This document shows positions 34,716 through 49,965 of a stretch of DNA of 64,000 nucleotides, piece after piece. Each line of letters begins with the position of its first letter. The first letter of the stretch is position 1. The stretch comes from Oasisia sp. SBJ-2009. Its lineage: Eukaryota > Annelida > Polychaeta > Sabellida > Siboglinidae. The stretch spans positions 16,532,415 to 16,596,414 of the forward strand of contig OZ024857.1 in assembly GCA_964017155.1 (NCBI GenBank), in the 5' to 3' direction. The position numbers and the translations under genes are program-made. A model generated the notes under the pieces. That model was not told the origin of the DNA. It did no database searches and saw only the letters and a program-made list of their open reading frames with translations.

Positions 34716-35107
34716 GCAATCAAGCAATCAATCAATCAACAAGTCAATCAATCAACAAGTCAATCAAGAGGTTAATCAATCAATCAATCCATCAACAAAT
34801 CAATCAATCAATTGATCAATCAATAAAATAATCAATCAACCAGCCAATCAATCAGTTAATCAAGCACAGTTATTTTGACACCACTTATCCACTGATCTAA
34901 AAATAACACACACTCGCACGCGCATGACACACGCACACGCAATGTCACACTCACGCGCGCGCATACAAGCACACACGAATGCACGCACGGACATATAGAC
35001 ACACATACACAAATACACACACAAACACATACATACACACACATACATATACATACACGCGCGCGCGCACGCACGCACGCACGCACGCGCCGCCACACGC
35101 ACACACG

Positions 35108-35184
<77 letters not shown>

Positions 35185-35369
35185 TTGCACCGCACCGGAC
35201 ATAAAAGGCCATTTATCTAGTCTAGACAGATGAGTAAATTTGTCAGGAAAGTTGGTAATGTTATTTAAGTTTCAGTTCGATATTATTATTTTGAGTTGCT
35301 TTGGCATGACAGAACCTTACCTTGTAAAGTGGCGAAAAACAAGACGATGCAAAATGTCTTCGCCATCAT
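29983..35369 (-). CDS. Collagen-like gene A: secreted-N-terminus, short collagen domain, C-terminal membrane segment (161 aa)
   Basis: Seven exons on the minus strand: 35369-35321, 34634-34525, 33230-33186, 32144-32103, 31710-31651, 30684-30603, 30080-29983. All junctions are GT-AG and in phase; the total is 486 nt. Residues 1-16 ([16 protein letters not shown]) are a signal peptide. Residues about 17-125 are Gly-X-Y with short breaks and Thr in many Y positions ([15 protein letters not shown]). The conserved DDCPNG precedes the last exon. Residues 135-157 form one membrane segment containing WESVVTVW, followed by a tail of only a few residues. It is probably a trimeric cell-surface protein; the function is unknown. 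It is paralogous to genes B, C and D. Extra phase-0 exons could have been missed. Confidence 0.8.
30179..30344. repeat. (CTGA)n microsatellite, about 41 copies
   Basis: Near-perfect tetranucleotide tract in the last intron of gene A. SVSQ-type translations on the minus strand are spurious. Confidence 0.97.
30603..30684 (-). CDS. Gene A exon 6: collagen end and CPNG
   Basis: Acceptor atatag; donor AACG|gtatat. The 82 nt encode [19 protein letters not shown] and LQPDDCPN. Its acceptor and first 18 bases are repeated ten times upstream on the minus strand in the 65-bp array. Ends in phase 1, splitting a Gly codon as in gene C. Confidence 0.82.
30677..31315 (-). repeat. 65-bp minisatellite, 10 copies, containing the 3' splice site of gene A exon 6
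   Basis: Copies start (gttgctcc) at 30677, 30742, 30807, 30872, 30937, 31002, 31067, 31132, 31197 and 31262, exactly 65 bp apart. On the minus strand each carries tatatag|GGAGCAACGGG followed by TCCGGAC, that is, an acceptor plus 18 bases of exon. The lowest copy is the exon itself. Confidence 0.95.
31610..31639. repeat. (AT)n microsatellite
   Basis: About 15 AT units just downstream of the exon 5 donor of gene A. Confidence 0.9.
31651..31710 (-). CDS. Gene A exon 5: 60-nt collagen exon
   Basis: Acceptor ttctattag; donor GCTAAG|gtaaga. It encodes [20 protein letters not shown], with a two-residue break after GFS. Phase 0-0. Confidence 0.82.
32103..32144 (-). CDS. Gene A exon 4: 42-nt collagen exon
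   Basis: Acceptor cattttcag; donor ATCAAC|gtgagt. It encodes [14 protein letters not shown]. Phase 0-0. Confidence 0.8.
32289..32552. repeat. GA-rich and (GAGG)n purine tract
   Basis: gagagagaga segments to about 32412, then gagg tetranucleotides with gacgg variants to 32552. An all-purine strand in an intron of gene A. Confidence 0.93.
32686..32880. repeat. Compound TA / TG / TGCG repeat
   Basis: Adjacent (TA)n, (TG)n, CG-rich and (TGCG)n tracts, directly beside the 53-bp minisatellite. Confidence 0.93.
32903..33208 (-). repeat. 53-bp minisatellite, 6 copies, containing the 5' splice site of gene A exon 3
   Basis: The donor-equivalent 'ttac' recurs every 53 bp (32920, 32973, 33026, 33079, 33132, 33185). 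On the minus strand each unit reads acaggaccgacg|gtaagtaccg and so repeats the last coding bases and a consensus donor. The copy at 33185 is the real one. Confidence 0.95.
33186..33230 (-). CDS. Gene A exon 3: 45-nt collagen exon
   Basis: Acceptor ttatcctag; donor CCGACG|gtaagt. It encodes five perfect triplets [15 protein letters not shown]. 45 nt is a classic collagen exon length. Its donor and last bases are repeated in the 53-bp minisatellite that follows. Confidence 0.85.
34205..34460 (+). mobile_element. tRNA-derived SINE, family 1
   Basis: The head contains gatgtagttgttacctcatc and a B-box-like gggttcgatcccc (34270). The body has atctggctctcaac and gagaatcacgttaatgtcgg, shared with the antisense copy at 35830-36060. 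It sits in an intron of gene A. Polymerase III promoter boxes are inferred from consensus. Confidence 0.8.
34525..34634 (-). CDS. Gene A exon 2: start of the collagen domain
   Basis: Acceptor ttctccag; donor GACACG|gtaagc. The 110 nt encode [18 protein letters not shown], then [19 protein letters not shown]. The first part is an imperfect Gly-X-Y, the second is regular. Phase 1 in, phase 0 out. Confidence 0.85.
34676..34862. repeat. (CAAT)n-rich array
   Basis: caatcaatcaat with caag and caacaagt interruptions in the first intron of gene A. Confidence 0.93.
34905..35183. repeat. CA-rich microsatellite with CACG runs
   Basis: Compound (CA)n, (CACG)n and CGCG tracts in the first intron of gene A. 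All translations over it are spurious. Confidence 0.95.
35321..35369 (-). CDS. Gene A exon 1: signal peptide
   Basis: ATGATG start at 35369; donor CAAG|gtaagg. An acceptor-like tattgcag lies ten bases upstream of the ATG, implying a 5'-UTR intron as in genes B and C. Ends in phase 1 (TLQ-G). Confidence 0.8.
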
Positions 35370-35829
35370 TGGAGCGGATCTGCAATATCCAGAATTTGCA
35401 TTAACATTACGATATTGTGTGGTAGGTAAATTAAAATACTTTAAAAACATTCCCCATGGAAGCAAACATAATAACATGCTTAACATTACTGCACGACTGT
35501 ATCACTGGGATTTTGCGTTAAGAGACATTAATTTTATAATTTGTTTATACTAAACGAAATATACACTCAACAAACACAATCGTATCGGGTGTATCGGCTA
35601 TATTCGCTAGATGGCGACACCTGGTATTCGATCTGCAAGACGCACTACGCCGTACCCTAATGCCGCATTCTTGAGCTTGGACACGTGTGGTTTTGATTCT
35701 AGTTGTTTCCAGCACTCGGCAGGGAGCTATTAAATGACTAGCTTGTGTATAGTATGGTCTCATGAGGTATCATTGAACTAGTCATTCTTTTTCAGAATAT
35801 TTACGCCAAGCCGACCTTTCTATGTTGGC

Positions 35830-36060
35830 ACAGAATGTGTCACTGCCAGGGTTTTTGCCGTGCTCTGTAGCTGAGGCGGGACCATAGAGGGCGTGACCGA
35901 CATTAACGTGATTCTGCGATTCACAAAGGATACATTGTCCCCAACGTTGAGAGCCAGGTTTTAATACCAAATGTACCATGCCCGCTCTGACCGCGTATTT
36001 GAACCCGGACTGTCCATTACGTGGATGAGCACAGAACGTGGGACCAGGTACCGTGGTAAC
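35830..36060 (-). mobile_element. tRNA-derived SINE, family 1, antisense copy
   Basis: The minus strand carries aaaacctggctctcaacgtt and gcagaatcacgttaatgtcg, matching the body of the copy at 34205, and a B-box-like remnant gggttcaaat. Lies upstream of gene A. Confidence 0.72.
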
Positions 36061-37103
36061 TCTCTTTCGAAAACTACATACCCATGTACGTACACACTCA
36101 CAATGTGTATGATGGTCCACGGGGTTGTCGCTCGCTGATCGATAGACTCGCTTTTACCAAAGCTGGAGTTGGTTAGATTCTACCTCAGTCATTCGGTTTC
36201 AGCTCGTGTGACCGTCACAAATGTCCAATGCACTTACCTGACCCGGTATTCGACACGTCCGTTACTGCCACCAAAACTGCTGCCGTGAACACAGCGGCCC
36301 AATCGCTGACCCAGATTTTGAGCGTAGCGCCTCGCTGTCAGCGATCGACGTATCGAGACCTCGACACACAAACACCGTGTTGTCGTTACGGTTCAAGTGG
36401 GGCTCGGCGTAAGATTGATTGTTCGGCGCCCCGGGCAGCACTGTTATATTTTTATAGTACATGATTCACCGCGCAGTCTCGAGGCAGGTACCGTAAACAG
36501 AACGGCGTCGCAGGGACACTGTTGAATGACCACCGCACGGGTCCTCGCGACTACAGGCGCCTTGCCAGGGGAGTGGTGAGGTAGGTCGTTATTTTAGATC
36601 GAGGAATGTCACCGGGGCGGTTGAATCATACTGTTGTTTTTGGGAACGTCGTGTTTGTCATCAGAGATGTCACATTTAATTTAATATGCTAAACGTGTTG
36701 TGTAAATGCAGTCGGCGTGTATAGCTTTAAACGAGTAACCGGTCCGTGCGCCGGGGAACCGGTGTACGGTGTGTGTTACTGGACTGTGGCGGATTTGTCT
36801 GCCAGCCACGTGCACGTTAACTCACAACTGATTTTAGTCATAATACACATATACACCCAGTTGATATGTTATTATGACTTAACATAATAAAATACAGACA
36901 AACATGTTTCGAAAGTATAACTGACAACACGTTTGATTTTGCTCCTTATTTTTTTAACCCGTCCCCCACCCGTCCAGTGATATATTTTACCCACCCAAAG
37001 AGGGTTTTACACGTCCAAATGCCGGATGAACGGGTTCGATACATAAAGCCATGACCATACGGCGTATCTGCCTAGCTTGTCGTCTTGGAAAATCATAGTA
37101 TAA
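36061..37103. other. Intergenic, no gene recognised
   Basis: Between SINE and hairpin element. A short hydrophobic minus-strand frame near 36325-36238 followed by a gtaagt donor was considered and not accepted. Nothing else is supported. Confidence 0.4.
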
Positions 37104-37265
37104 TCGAGATACTACACAAACAATTATTAAATGACAGTAAACTTAGCAAAGGTAGGGGGTATTACCTCAGGGGGTATTACCTCCACCGGCCTCATGTGCG
37201 GGGGTATTACCCCACCATATAGCTACGTTTATTGTCATTTAATAATTGTTTGGGTAGTACCTCGA
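37104..37265. mobile_element. Hairpin-forming inverted-repeat element, 162 bp
   Basis: Left arm tcgagatactacacaaacaa continuing ttattaaatgaca; the right arm is its inverse with few mismatches, ending tagtacctcga. The loop holds three copies of gggggtattacc. A further partial arm (acaattattaaatgac) is at 37338. Likely a small foldback transposon; no coding capacity. Confidence 0.7.
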
Positions 37266-37864
37266 TGAGACTATGACGTATCAACGCATGAGCTTGTCTC
37301 GTCTATTTACTCATGGATTATTGTATTTCACGTTGATACAATTATTAAATGACCTTTACCAACTACATTCACTCCTGTTTAATTTCCTTAGCAAACGAGC
37401 TCAGGGTTCTGCCACAGGGTATGAGTAATATGAAATTATATCGACCTACATGTAGGACCTAGGCTTGGAATATAAAGTAAACAAAATTCCTTGAAACAAG
37501 TGAAAAACAGCGTAGTCGCGACACCGAGTGTCGTATTGTCCTCTATTGGCACCTGTTATGAATCGGGCATTGACAAATCACGTACAAAGATAGTAGCTGC
37601 AGGCAACAACGCCACCTAGCTCAGTACCATGAATCATCGCTGACCTGGCTAAACAGGTCGCGTAGTCGTACGTTAACGTGGGTTGTAGTTTCGAGAAGGT
37701 AGCATTCTTTCAAGGTGCGACTGTAAATCTTGTTAGTGGGCCACGCTCGAACGGACTGAGCGGTATCGAAGGTAGGGGTCGAAGTGTTTGTACGTGTTGA
37801 GTTCTGCTGCGATGCCATGGCGTGTTTGCATCGAGAACACGAAAAGATGGTATATTCAAATACT

Positions 37865-40800
37865 TCTGGTAGACACTTGTCGATATAATGCTGCCTCTCT
37901 CTGTAGACAATCGTCCGTATAATGCTGCCTCTGTCTCTAGACAATCGTCGGTATAATGCTGTCTCTCTCTCTGTAGACACTCGTCGGTATAATGCCACCT
38001 CTCTCTGTAGACACCCGTCGGTATAATGCTGTCTCTCTCTCTGTAGACACTCGTCGGTATAATGCTGCCTCTCTCTGTAGACACTCGTCGGTATAATGCT
38101 GTCTCTCTCTGTAGACACCCGTCGGTATAATGCTGTCTCTCTCTGTAGACACTCGTCGGTATAATGCTGTCTCTCTCTGTAGACACCCGTCGGTATAATG
38201 TTGTCTCTCTCTGTAGACACTCGTCGGTATAATGCTGTCTCTCTCTGTAGACACCCGTCGGTATAATGCTGTCTCTCTCTGTAGACACTCGTCGGTATAA
38301 TGCTGTCTCTCTCTGTAGACACTCGTCGGTATAATGCTGCCTCTCTCTGTAGACACTCGTCGGTATAATGCTGTCTCTCTCTGTAGACACTCGTCGGTAT
38401 AATGCTGTCTCTCTCTGTAGACACTCGTCGGTATAATGCTGCCTCTCTCTGTAGACACCCGTCGGTATAATGCTGTCTCTCTCTCTGTAGACACTCGTCG
38501 GTATAATGCCACCTCTCTCTGTAGACACTCGTTGGTATAATGCTGCCTCTCTCTCTGTAGACACTCGTCGGTATAATGCTGCCTCTCTCTGTAGACACTC
38601 GTCGGTATAATGCTGCCTCTCTCTGTAGACACTCGTCGGTATAATGCTGTCTCTCTCTGTAGACACCCGTCGGTATAATGCTGCCTCTCTCTGTAGACAC
38701 TCGTCGGTATAATGCTGCCTCTCTCTGTAGACACTCGTCGGTATAATGCTGCCTCTCTCTGTAGACACTCGTCGGTATAATGCTGCCTCTCTCTGTAGAC
38801 ACTCGTCGGTATAATGCTGCCTCTCTCTGTAGACACTCGTCGGTATAATGCTGCCTCTCTCTGTAGACACTCGTCGGTATAATGCTGCCTCTCTCTGTAG
38901 ACACTCGTCGGTATAATGCTGTCTCTCTCTCTGTAGACACTCGTCGGTATAATGCTGTCTCTCTCTCTGTAGACACTCGTCGGTATAATGCTGTCTCTCT
39001 CTCTGTAGACACTCGTCGGTATAATGCTGTCTCTCTCTGTAGACACTCGTTGGTATAATGCTGCCTCTCTCTCTGTAGACACTCGTCGGTATAATGCTGT
39101 CTCTCTCTCTGTAGACAATCGTCGGTATAATGCTGCCTCTCTCTCTGTAGACACTCGTCGGTATAATGCTGCCTCTCTCTGTAGACACTCGTCGGTATAA
39201 TGCTGCCTCTCTCTCTGTAGACACTCGTCGGTATAATGCTGCCTCTCTCTGTAGACACTCGTCGGTATAATGCTGCCTCTCTCTGTAGACAATCGTCGGT
39301 ATAATGCTGCCTCTCTCTCTGTAGACACTCGTCGGTATAATGCTGTCTCTCTCTCTGTAGACACCCGTCGGTATAATGCTGTCTCTCTCTCTGTAGACAC
39401 TCGTCGGTATAATGCTGCCTCTCTCTCTGTAGACACTCGTCGGTATAATGCTGTCTCTCTCTCTGTAGACACTCGTCGGTATAATGCTGCCTCTCTCTCT
39501 GTAGACACTCGTCGGTATAATGCCACCTCTCTCTGTAGACACTCGTCGGTATAATGCTGCCTCTCTCTGTAGACACCCGTCGGTATAATGCTGTCTCTCT
39601 CTGTAGACACTCGTCGGTATAATGCTGCCTCTCTCTCTGTAGACACTCGTCGGTATAATGCTGTCTCTCTCTCTGTAGACACTCGTCGGTATAATGCTGT
39701 CTCTCTCTCTGTAGACACTCGTCGGTATAATGCTGTCTCTCTCTCTGTAGACACTCGTCGGTATAATGCTGTCTCTCTCTCTGTAGACACTCGTCGGTAT
39801 AATGCTGTCTCTCTCTCTGTAGACACTCGTCGGTATAATGCTGTCTCTCTCTCTGTAGACACTCGTCGGTATAATGCTGCCTCTCTCTCTGTAGACACTC
39901 GTCGGTATAATGCTGTCTCTCTCTCTGTAGACACTCGTCGGTATAATGCTGTCTCTCTCTCTGTAGACACTCGTCGGTATAATGCTGTCTCTCTCTCTGT
40001 AGACAATCGTCGGTATAATGCTGCCTCTCTCTCTGTAGACACTCGTCGGTATAATGCTGCCTCTCTCTGTAGACACTCGTCGGTATAATGCTGCCTCTCT
40101 CTCTGTAGACACTCGTCGGTATAATGCTGCCTCTCTCTGTAGACACTCGTCGGTATAATGCTGCCTCTCTCTGTAGACAATCGTCGGTATAATGCTGCCT
40201 CTCTCTCTCTGTAGACACTCGTTGGTATAATGCTGCCTCTCTCTGTAGACACTCGTCGGTATAATGCTGCCTCTCTCTCTGTAGACACTCGTTGGTATAA
40301 TGCTGCCTCTCTCTCTGTAGACACTCGTCGGTATAATGCTGCCTCTCTCTGTAGACACTCGTCGGTATAATGCTGTCTCTCTCTCTGTAGACACTCGTCG
40401 GTATAATGCTGTCTCTCTCTCTGTAGACACTCGTCGGTATAATGCTGCCTCTCTCTGTAGACACTCGTCGGTATAATGCTGTCTCTCTCTCTGTAGACAC
40501 TCGTCGGTATAATGCTGTCTCTCTCTCTGTAGACACTCGTCGGTATAATGCCACCTCTCTCTGTAGACACTCGTCGGTATAATGCTGCCTCTCTCTGTAG
40601 ACACCCGTCGGTATAATGCTGTCTCTCTCTCTGTAGACACTCGTCGGTATAATGCCACCTCTCTCTGTAGACACTCGTCGGTATAATGCTGCCTCTCTCT
40701 GTAGACACTCGTCGGTATAATGCTGTCTCTCTCTCTGTAGACACTCGTCGGTATAATGCTGCCTCTCTCTGTAGACACTCGTCGGTATAATGCTGTCTCT

Positions 40801-41768
40801 CTCTCTGTAGACACTCGTCGGTATAATGCCACCTCTCTCTGTAGACACTCGTCGGTATAATGCTGCCTCTCTCTGTAGACACCCGTCGGTATAATGCTGT
40901 CTCTCTCTGTAGACACTCGTCGGTATAATGCCACCTCTCTCTGTAGACACTCGTCGGTATAATGCTGCCTCTCTCTGTAGACACCCGTCGGTATAATGCT
41001 GTCTCTCTCTCTGTAGACACTCGTCGGTATAATGCCACCTCTCTCTGTAGACACTCGTCGGTATAATGCTGCCTCTCTCTGTAGACACTCGTCGGTATAA
41101 TGCTGTCTCTCTCTCTGTAGACACTCGTCGGTATAATGCCACCTCTCTCTGTAGACACTCGTCGGTATAATGCTGCCTCTCTCTGTAGACACCCGTCGGT
41201 ATAATGCTGTCTCTCTCTGTAGACACTCGTCGGTATAATGCCACCTCTCTCTGTAGACACTCGTCGGTATAATGCTGCCTCTCTCTGTAGACACCCGTCG
41301 GTATAATGCTGTCTCTCTCTCTGTAGACACTCGTCGGTATAATGCCACCTCTCTCTGTAGACACTCGTCGGTATAATGCTGCCTCTCTCTGTAGACACTC
41401 GTCGGTATAATGCTGTCTCTCTCTCTGTAGACACTCGTCGGTATAATGCTGCCTCTCTCTGTAGACACTCGTCGGTATAATGCTGCCTCTCTCTGTAGAC
41501 ACTCGTCGGTATAATGCTGCCTCTCTCTGTAGACACTCGTCGGTATAATGCTGCCTCTCTCTGTAGACACTCGTCGGTATAATGCTGCCTCTCTCTGTAG
41601 ACACCCGTCGGTATAATGCTGCCTCTCTCTGTAGACACCCGTCGGTATAATGCTGCCTCTCTCTGTAGACACTCGTCGGTATAATGCTGCCTCTCTCTGT
41701 AGACACCCGTCGGTATAATGCCACCTCTCTCTGTAGACACTCGTCGGTATAATGCTGCCTCTCTCCGT
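37865..41768. repeat. 3.9-kb minisatellite, 34/36-bp unit, about 112 copies
   Basis: The unit is ctctctctgtagacactcgt followed by cggtataatgctgc, with or without an extra CT. Variants (caccc, caatc, gttgg, ccacct) recur in blocks, showing higher-order structure. All three minus-strand frames are open, which gives the roughly 1300-residue open frames with HYTDECLQRER-type repeats; I do not regard these as genes. On the plus strand each unit ends in a pyrimidine run plus CTGTAG, like a 3' splice site. It lies between the divergent genes A and B. Confidence 0.97.
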
Positions 41769-42064
41769 TGTGTATCGTGTTCGTTCATAGTGTTCTTGTA
41801 CTTCGTATCGCATACCTGTCTCGGTCGTCCTTAAGTATGTCTACGAAGTGAATTCATGGTGCAATAATTTGTACAAACATCAAGTTTTAAACCAGTTTCA
41901 TGGGTTGATCAAGTGCGGACGTCGACAAAATGTTGTTTGTTTCTGGATCAGATGTGTCTACATCGAACATAACACGCACGCAAACGTAATTAAACTGTGT
42001 CTACACTGTCTATACGCTTCATCGAAGGAGCAATTCAATGTGAAGTTGGAGAGTGTGAGATTAT

Positions 42065-42640
42065 ACGAAATCACCGTTTGTCGAGTCGAATTTAAACTTC
42101 TTGTATTTACTTACAAAGCTGTGCATGGCGATGCCCCGAAATACCTATCAGACCTTGTGTGTCCGTACAAACCTGCGAGAGCATTGCGTTCTGCGAACAA
42201 TAACTTAGTAACGGTTGTGCGGACACGCGTGAAAGCTGCAGCTAACTCATTTGTGGTCGCGGCAGCGACCTTATGGAACGCTCTACCTAACAATATTAAG
42301 ACGTCTGCCTGTTTAGCCACCTTCAAAGCACGCCTAAAGACACATTTCTTCTGACTGTTCACGCGGCTTAGTTTAATGTTTGTGTACAGTTAACCTATTT
42401 ATATATTTATTATACATATATATATTTATTCAGCTTAAATAATTCGTGTTATTATATTTATATTAATTTTTTTTTATATATTTGTTTATATATGTCACTA
42501 GTATATTTATGTGTTTTTCTTCTGGTGTGTATTTGTATGTTAGGATTTTAATGTATGTAAAGCGCCACGAACAATTTGAAATTGGATGTGGCTCTATATT
42601 AAATAAAATATATTATTATAATTACGAAATCACCGTTTGT
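42065..42640 (+). mobile_element. Recent 5'-truncated CR1/L2-like LINE with 17-bp target-site duplication
   Basis: The insert 42082-42623 is flanked by identical acgaaatcaccgtttgt at 42065-42081 and 42624-42640. It encodes the LINE C-terminus (VEFKLLVFTYKAVHGDAPKY, then ARALRSANNNL, AAATLWNALPNN and TFKARLKTHFF) and stops at TGA 42354. Its tail has gtaaagcgccacgaacaatt and an AT-rich end. The perfect duplication implies a young insertion. It ends 70 bp before the start codon of gene B. Confidence 0.92.
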
Positions 42641-42710
42641 AGTACGTAGGTAGCTCGTTTCAGACACGTTCTGCCCTATCAGTTTATGTCTGTCTGTTTT
42701 AGTTACTGTG

Positions 42711-47593
<4,883 letters not shown>

Positions 47594-48540
47594 ACATTCG
47601 TCAAGAAGGGCTGACGCCACAACTTCGCGGTAGTCACGAGTCTATACGAGCGGTTCTTTCACAATACAATGACAGCTGTAAGTCAGCGACAGCAGCAGGC
47701 TATGACGAGGAGAGGCTTGTCGATGACGACACAACATCTGATATGGGACATTGACATTGTTATGGAGACCTGTATCACAGAGCCAGATGACACCATCGGG
47801 AAGGCGGTGTATACCACCGGCTCTTTACCTCTGGGTTGTGTCTCTATTTCTGTAATCGGTTTTCGTTTTGCTCCAAGGCAGCTGTTTAAAAATATGCGTC
47901 GTCATGTTAGTTCCATAATCACAATTTGGGTCGCAACCTCAAATGGTTAAACACCGCTGGTTGGCTTATCTCGCCAGGCTGCACATATGAAATTGGCTTA
48001 GGGGCACGTTAGGCTAACAGGAAGACCACATTAGAATAGTATTCGTTAGGCCAATGCACACGGGGCATGCGCGTAGCCGAGACGCATTCTAAAAACCTCT
48101 AGGGTGTGCGTCCAGCATCACATGTCTTTTTAATTAGGAAGCGTTCTCTGCGTTTTGTCATGTTGTTGTTATACCGGTATCGGTGGCAGTGACACTACCA
48201 GTGCTGTGACGTCACCCCCACATACTTGCGTGTCTGTTCGCAAACTACTACTGTACATTAAGTCATCTACTGCAGCTGCTGTGATTAAAAAAACAAGGTG
48301 ACGTAGTAAATAAAGCGCCTGTTGTCACCAGACCACGTAACCGCTGTACAGAGGTTCCATTCTTTCGCAGTTCGAATTAATGCTACTGCATAAAATACTT
48401 GGGTGCGCAAAACTAAACGTCGACTTTGTTGATATTCGTTGTATGCTTACATTAGAATAGGGTTTCTAATAGTGTAGCGCACACTGGCAAATGTTAGTGT
48501 TCAATAAAAGTTTGATTTCGCAATGACGCGCAAGTCGTTG
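47594..48540 (+). other. Probable 3' UTR of gene B with AATAAA
   Basis: No further coding frame fits. AATAAA at 48503-48508 is the first strong poly(A) hexamer after the stop; a 12-bp repeat array begins about 40 bp later. Confidence 0.6.
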
Positions 48541-48544
48541 ACAT

Positions 48545-49293
48545 GATTGAAAACGTGGTGGGCGACGTGAAGGGCGACGTGGTGGGTGACGTTGTGGTTG
48601 ACGTGATGGGTGACGTGATGGGCGACGTGATAGGCGACGTGGTGGGTGACGTGATGGGTGACGTGATGGGTGACGTGATGGGTGACGTGGTGGGTGATGT
48701 GATGGGTGACGTGGTGGGTGACGTGATGGGCGACGTGATGGGTGACATTGTGGGTGACGTGATGGGTGACATTGTGGGTGACGTGATGGGTGACATGATG
48801 GGTGACGTGGTGGGTGACGTGATGGGTGACGTGGTGGGTGACATTGTGGTTGACGTGATGGGTGACGTGATGGGTGACGTGATGGGTGACGTGGTGGGCG
48901 ACGTGGTGGGTGACATTGTGGGTGACGTGATGGGTGACGTGGTGGGTGACGTGATGGGTGACGTGATGGGCGACGTGGTGGGCGACGTGGTGGGCGACGT
49001 GGTGGGTGACATTGTGGGTGACGTGATGGGTGACGTGATGGGTGACGTGGTGGGTGACGTGATGGGTGACGTGGTGGGCGACGTGGTGGGTGACGTGATG
49101 GGCGACGTGGTGGGTGACGTGGTGGGTGACGTGGTGGGTGACGTGGTGGGCGACGTGATGGGCGACGTGGTGGGCGACGTGATGGGCGACGTGGTGGGTG
49201 ACGTTATGGGCGACGTGGTGGGTGACATGGTGGGTGACGTGGTGGGTGACGTGGTGGGCAACGTGATGGGCGACGTGGTGGGCGACGTGGTGG
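48545..49293. repeat. 12-bp minisatellite GTGACGTGATGG, about 62 copies
   Basis: Alternating gtgacgtgatgg, gtgacgtggtgg and gcgacgtggtgg units. Each contains TGACGT or CGACGT, close to the CRE/ATF core. Both strands are open throughout (VVGDVMGD or TSPITSPT repeats), which I treat as spurious. Confidence 0.96.
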
Positions 49294-49616
49294 CAGGTCC
49301 ATGAATTTGAAATAAGGTCACCGTATGATCATATCACTTGTGTCTGGTATGTCAAATTGTGATTTGATGCCATCAGAAATGCATTATATTTTGCTGGATA
49401 AACGTTAGTCCGATTTCGATTCACTCCACGAACACAAGTATCATCCTGCTTTACTCAACATGCTCAATCACGTCACAAAGTCTGCCGGGAGTCTGTATGA
49501 AATCATTGATCCCAAACATAGTATAATTTTTTGGCCGATTTCGCCCACAGCTTATGTTTCTAGCTGCATCGATTTCGTCGATTTTAACACATCCGCGGAC
49601 ACGCACATAACATACC

Positions 49617-49674
49617 GCACACATACACGCACGCACGCACGCACGCACGCACCCACGCACCCACGCACGCACGA

Positions 49675-49742
<68 letters not shown>
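49617..49742. repeat. (CACG)n and (CA)n microsatellite
   Basis: cacgcacg runs followed by about 30 CA units. Confidence 0.95.
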
Positions 49743-49745
<3 letters not shown>

Positions 49746-49965
49746 TGGATTGCCTACCGCTGCCATACATCGTTTCGTTAATGACATGTTTCTTTGTTGA
49801 CACTGGTGGAGAGACGACGGAGTGGCCCGTTAATGTTACCTGTGGTGTGATTATAGTAGGCATGTGGCTCATCAATCTATTTATACCCGCAATATAAATC
49901 AACCGTCACCTGTGATGGGTGAAGAACACGACATGCTGGTTGGTAGAAAATAAATAAATACACAC

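Noticed and set aside
36238..36325. Minus-strand hydrophobic frame WAAVFTAAVLVAVTDV ending at a gtaagt donor, like a signal-peptide exon
   Set aside because: No ATG in frame before an upstream stop, and no downstream collagen exon nearby in phase.
37865..41768. CRISPR-like regular repeats
   Set aside because: No unique spacers, units are directly adjacent, and the genome is eukaryotic.
37621..41813. Three minus-strand open frames of about 1280-1370 residues with HYTDECLQRER repeats
   Set aside because: They are the three frames of one stop-free minisatellite. Frame openness follows from the 34/36-bp unit; there is no gene-like start, domain or splice context.
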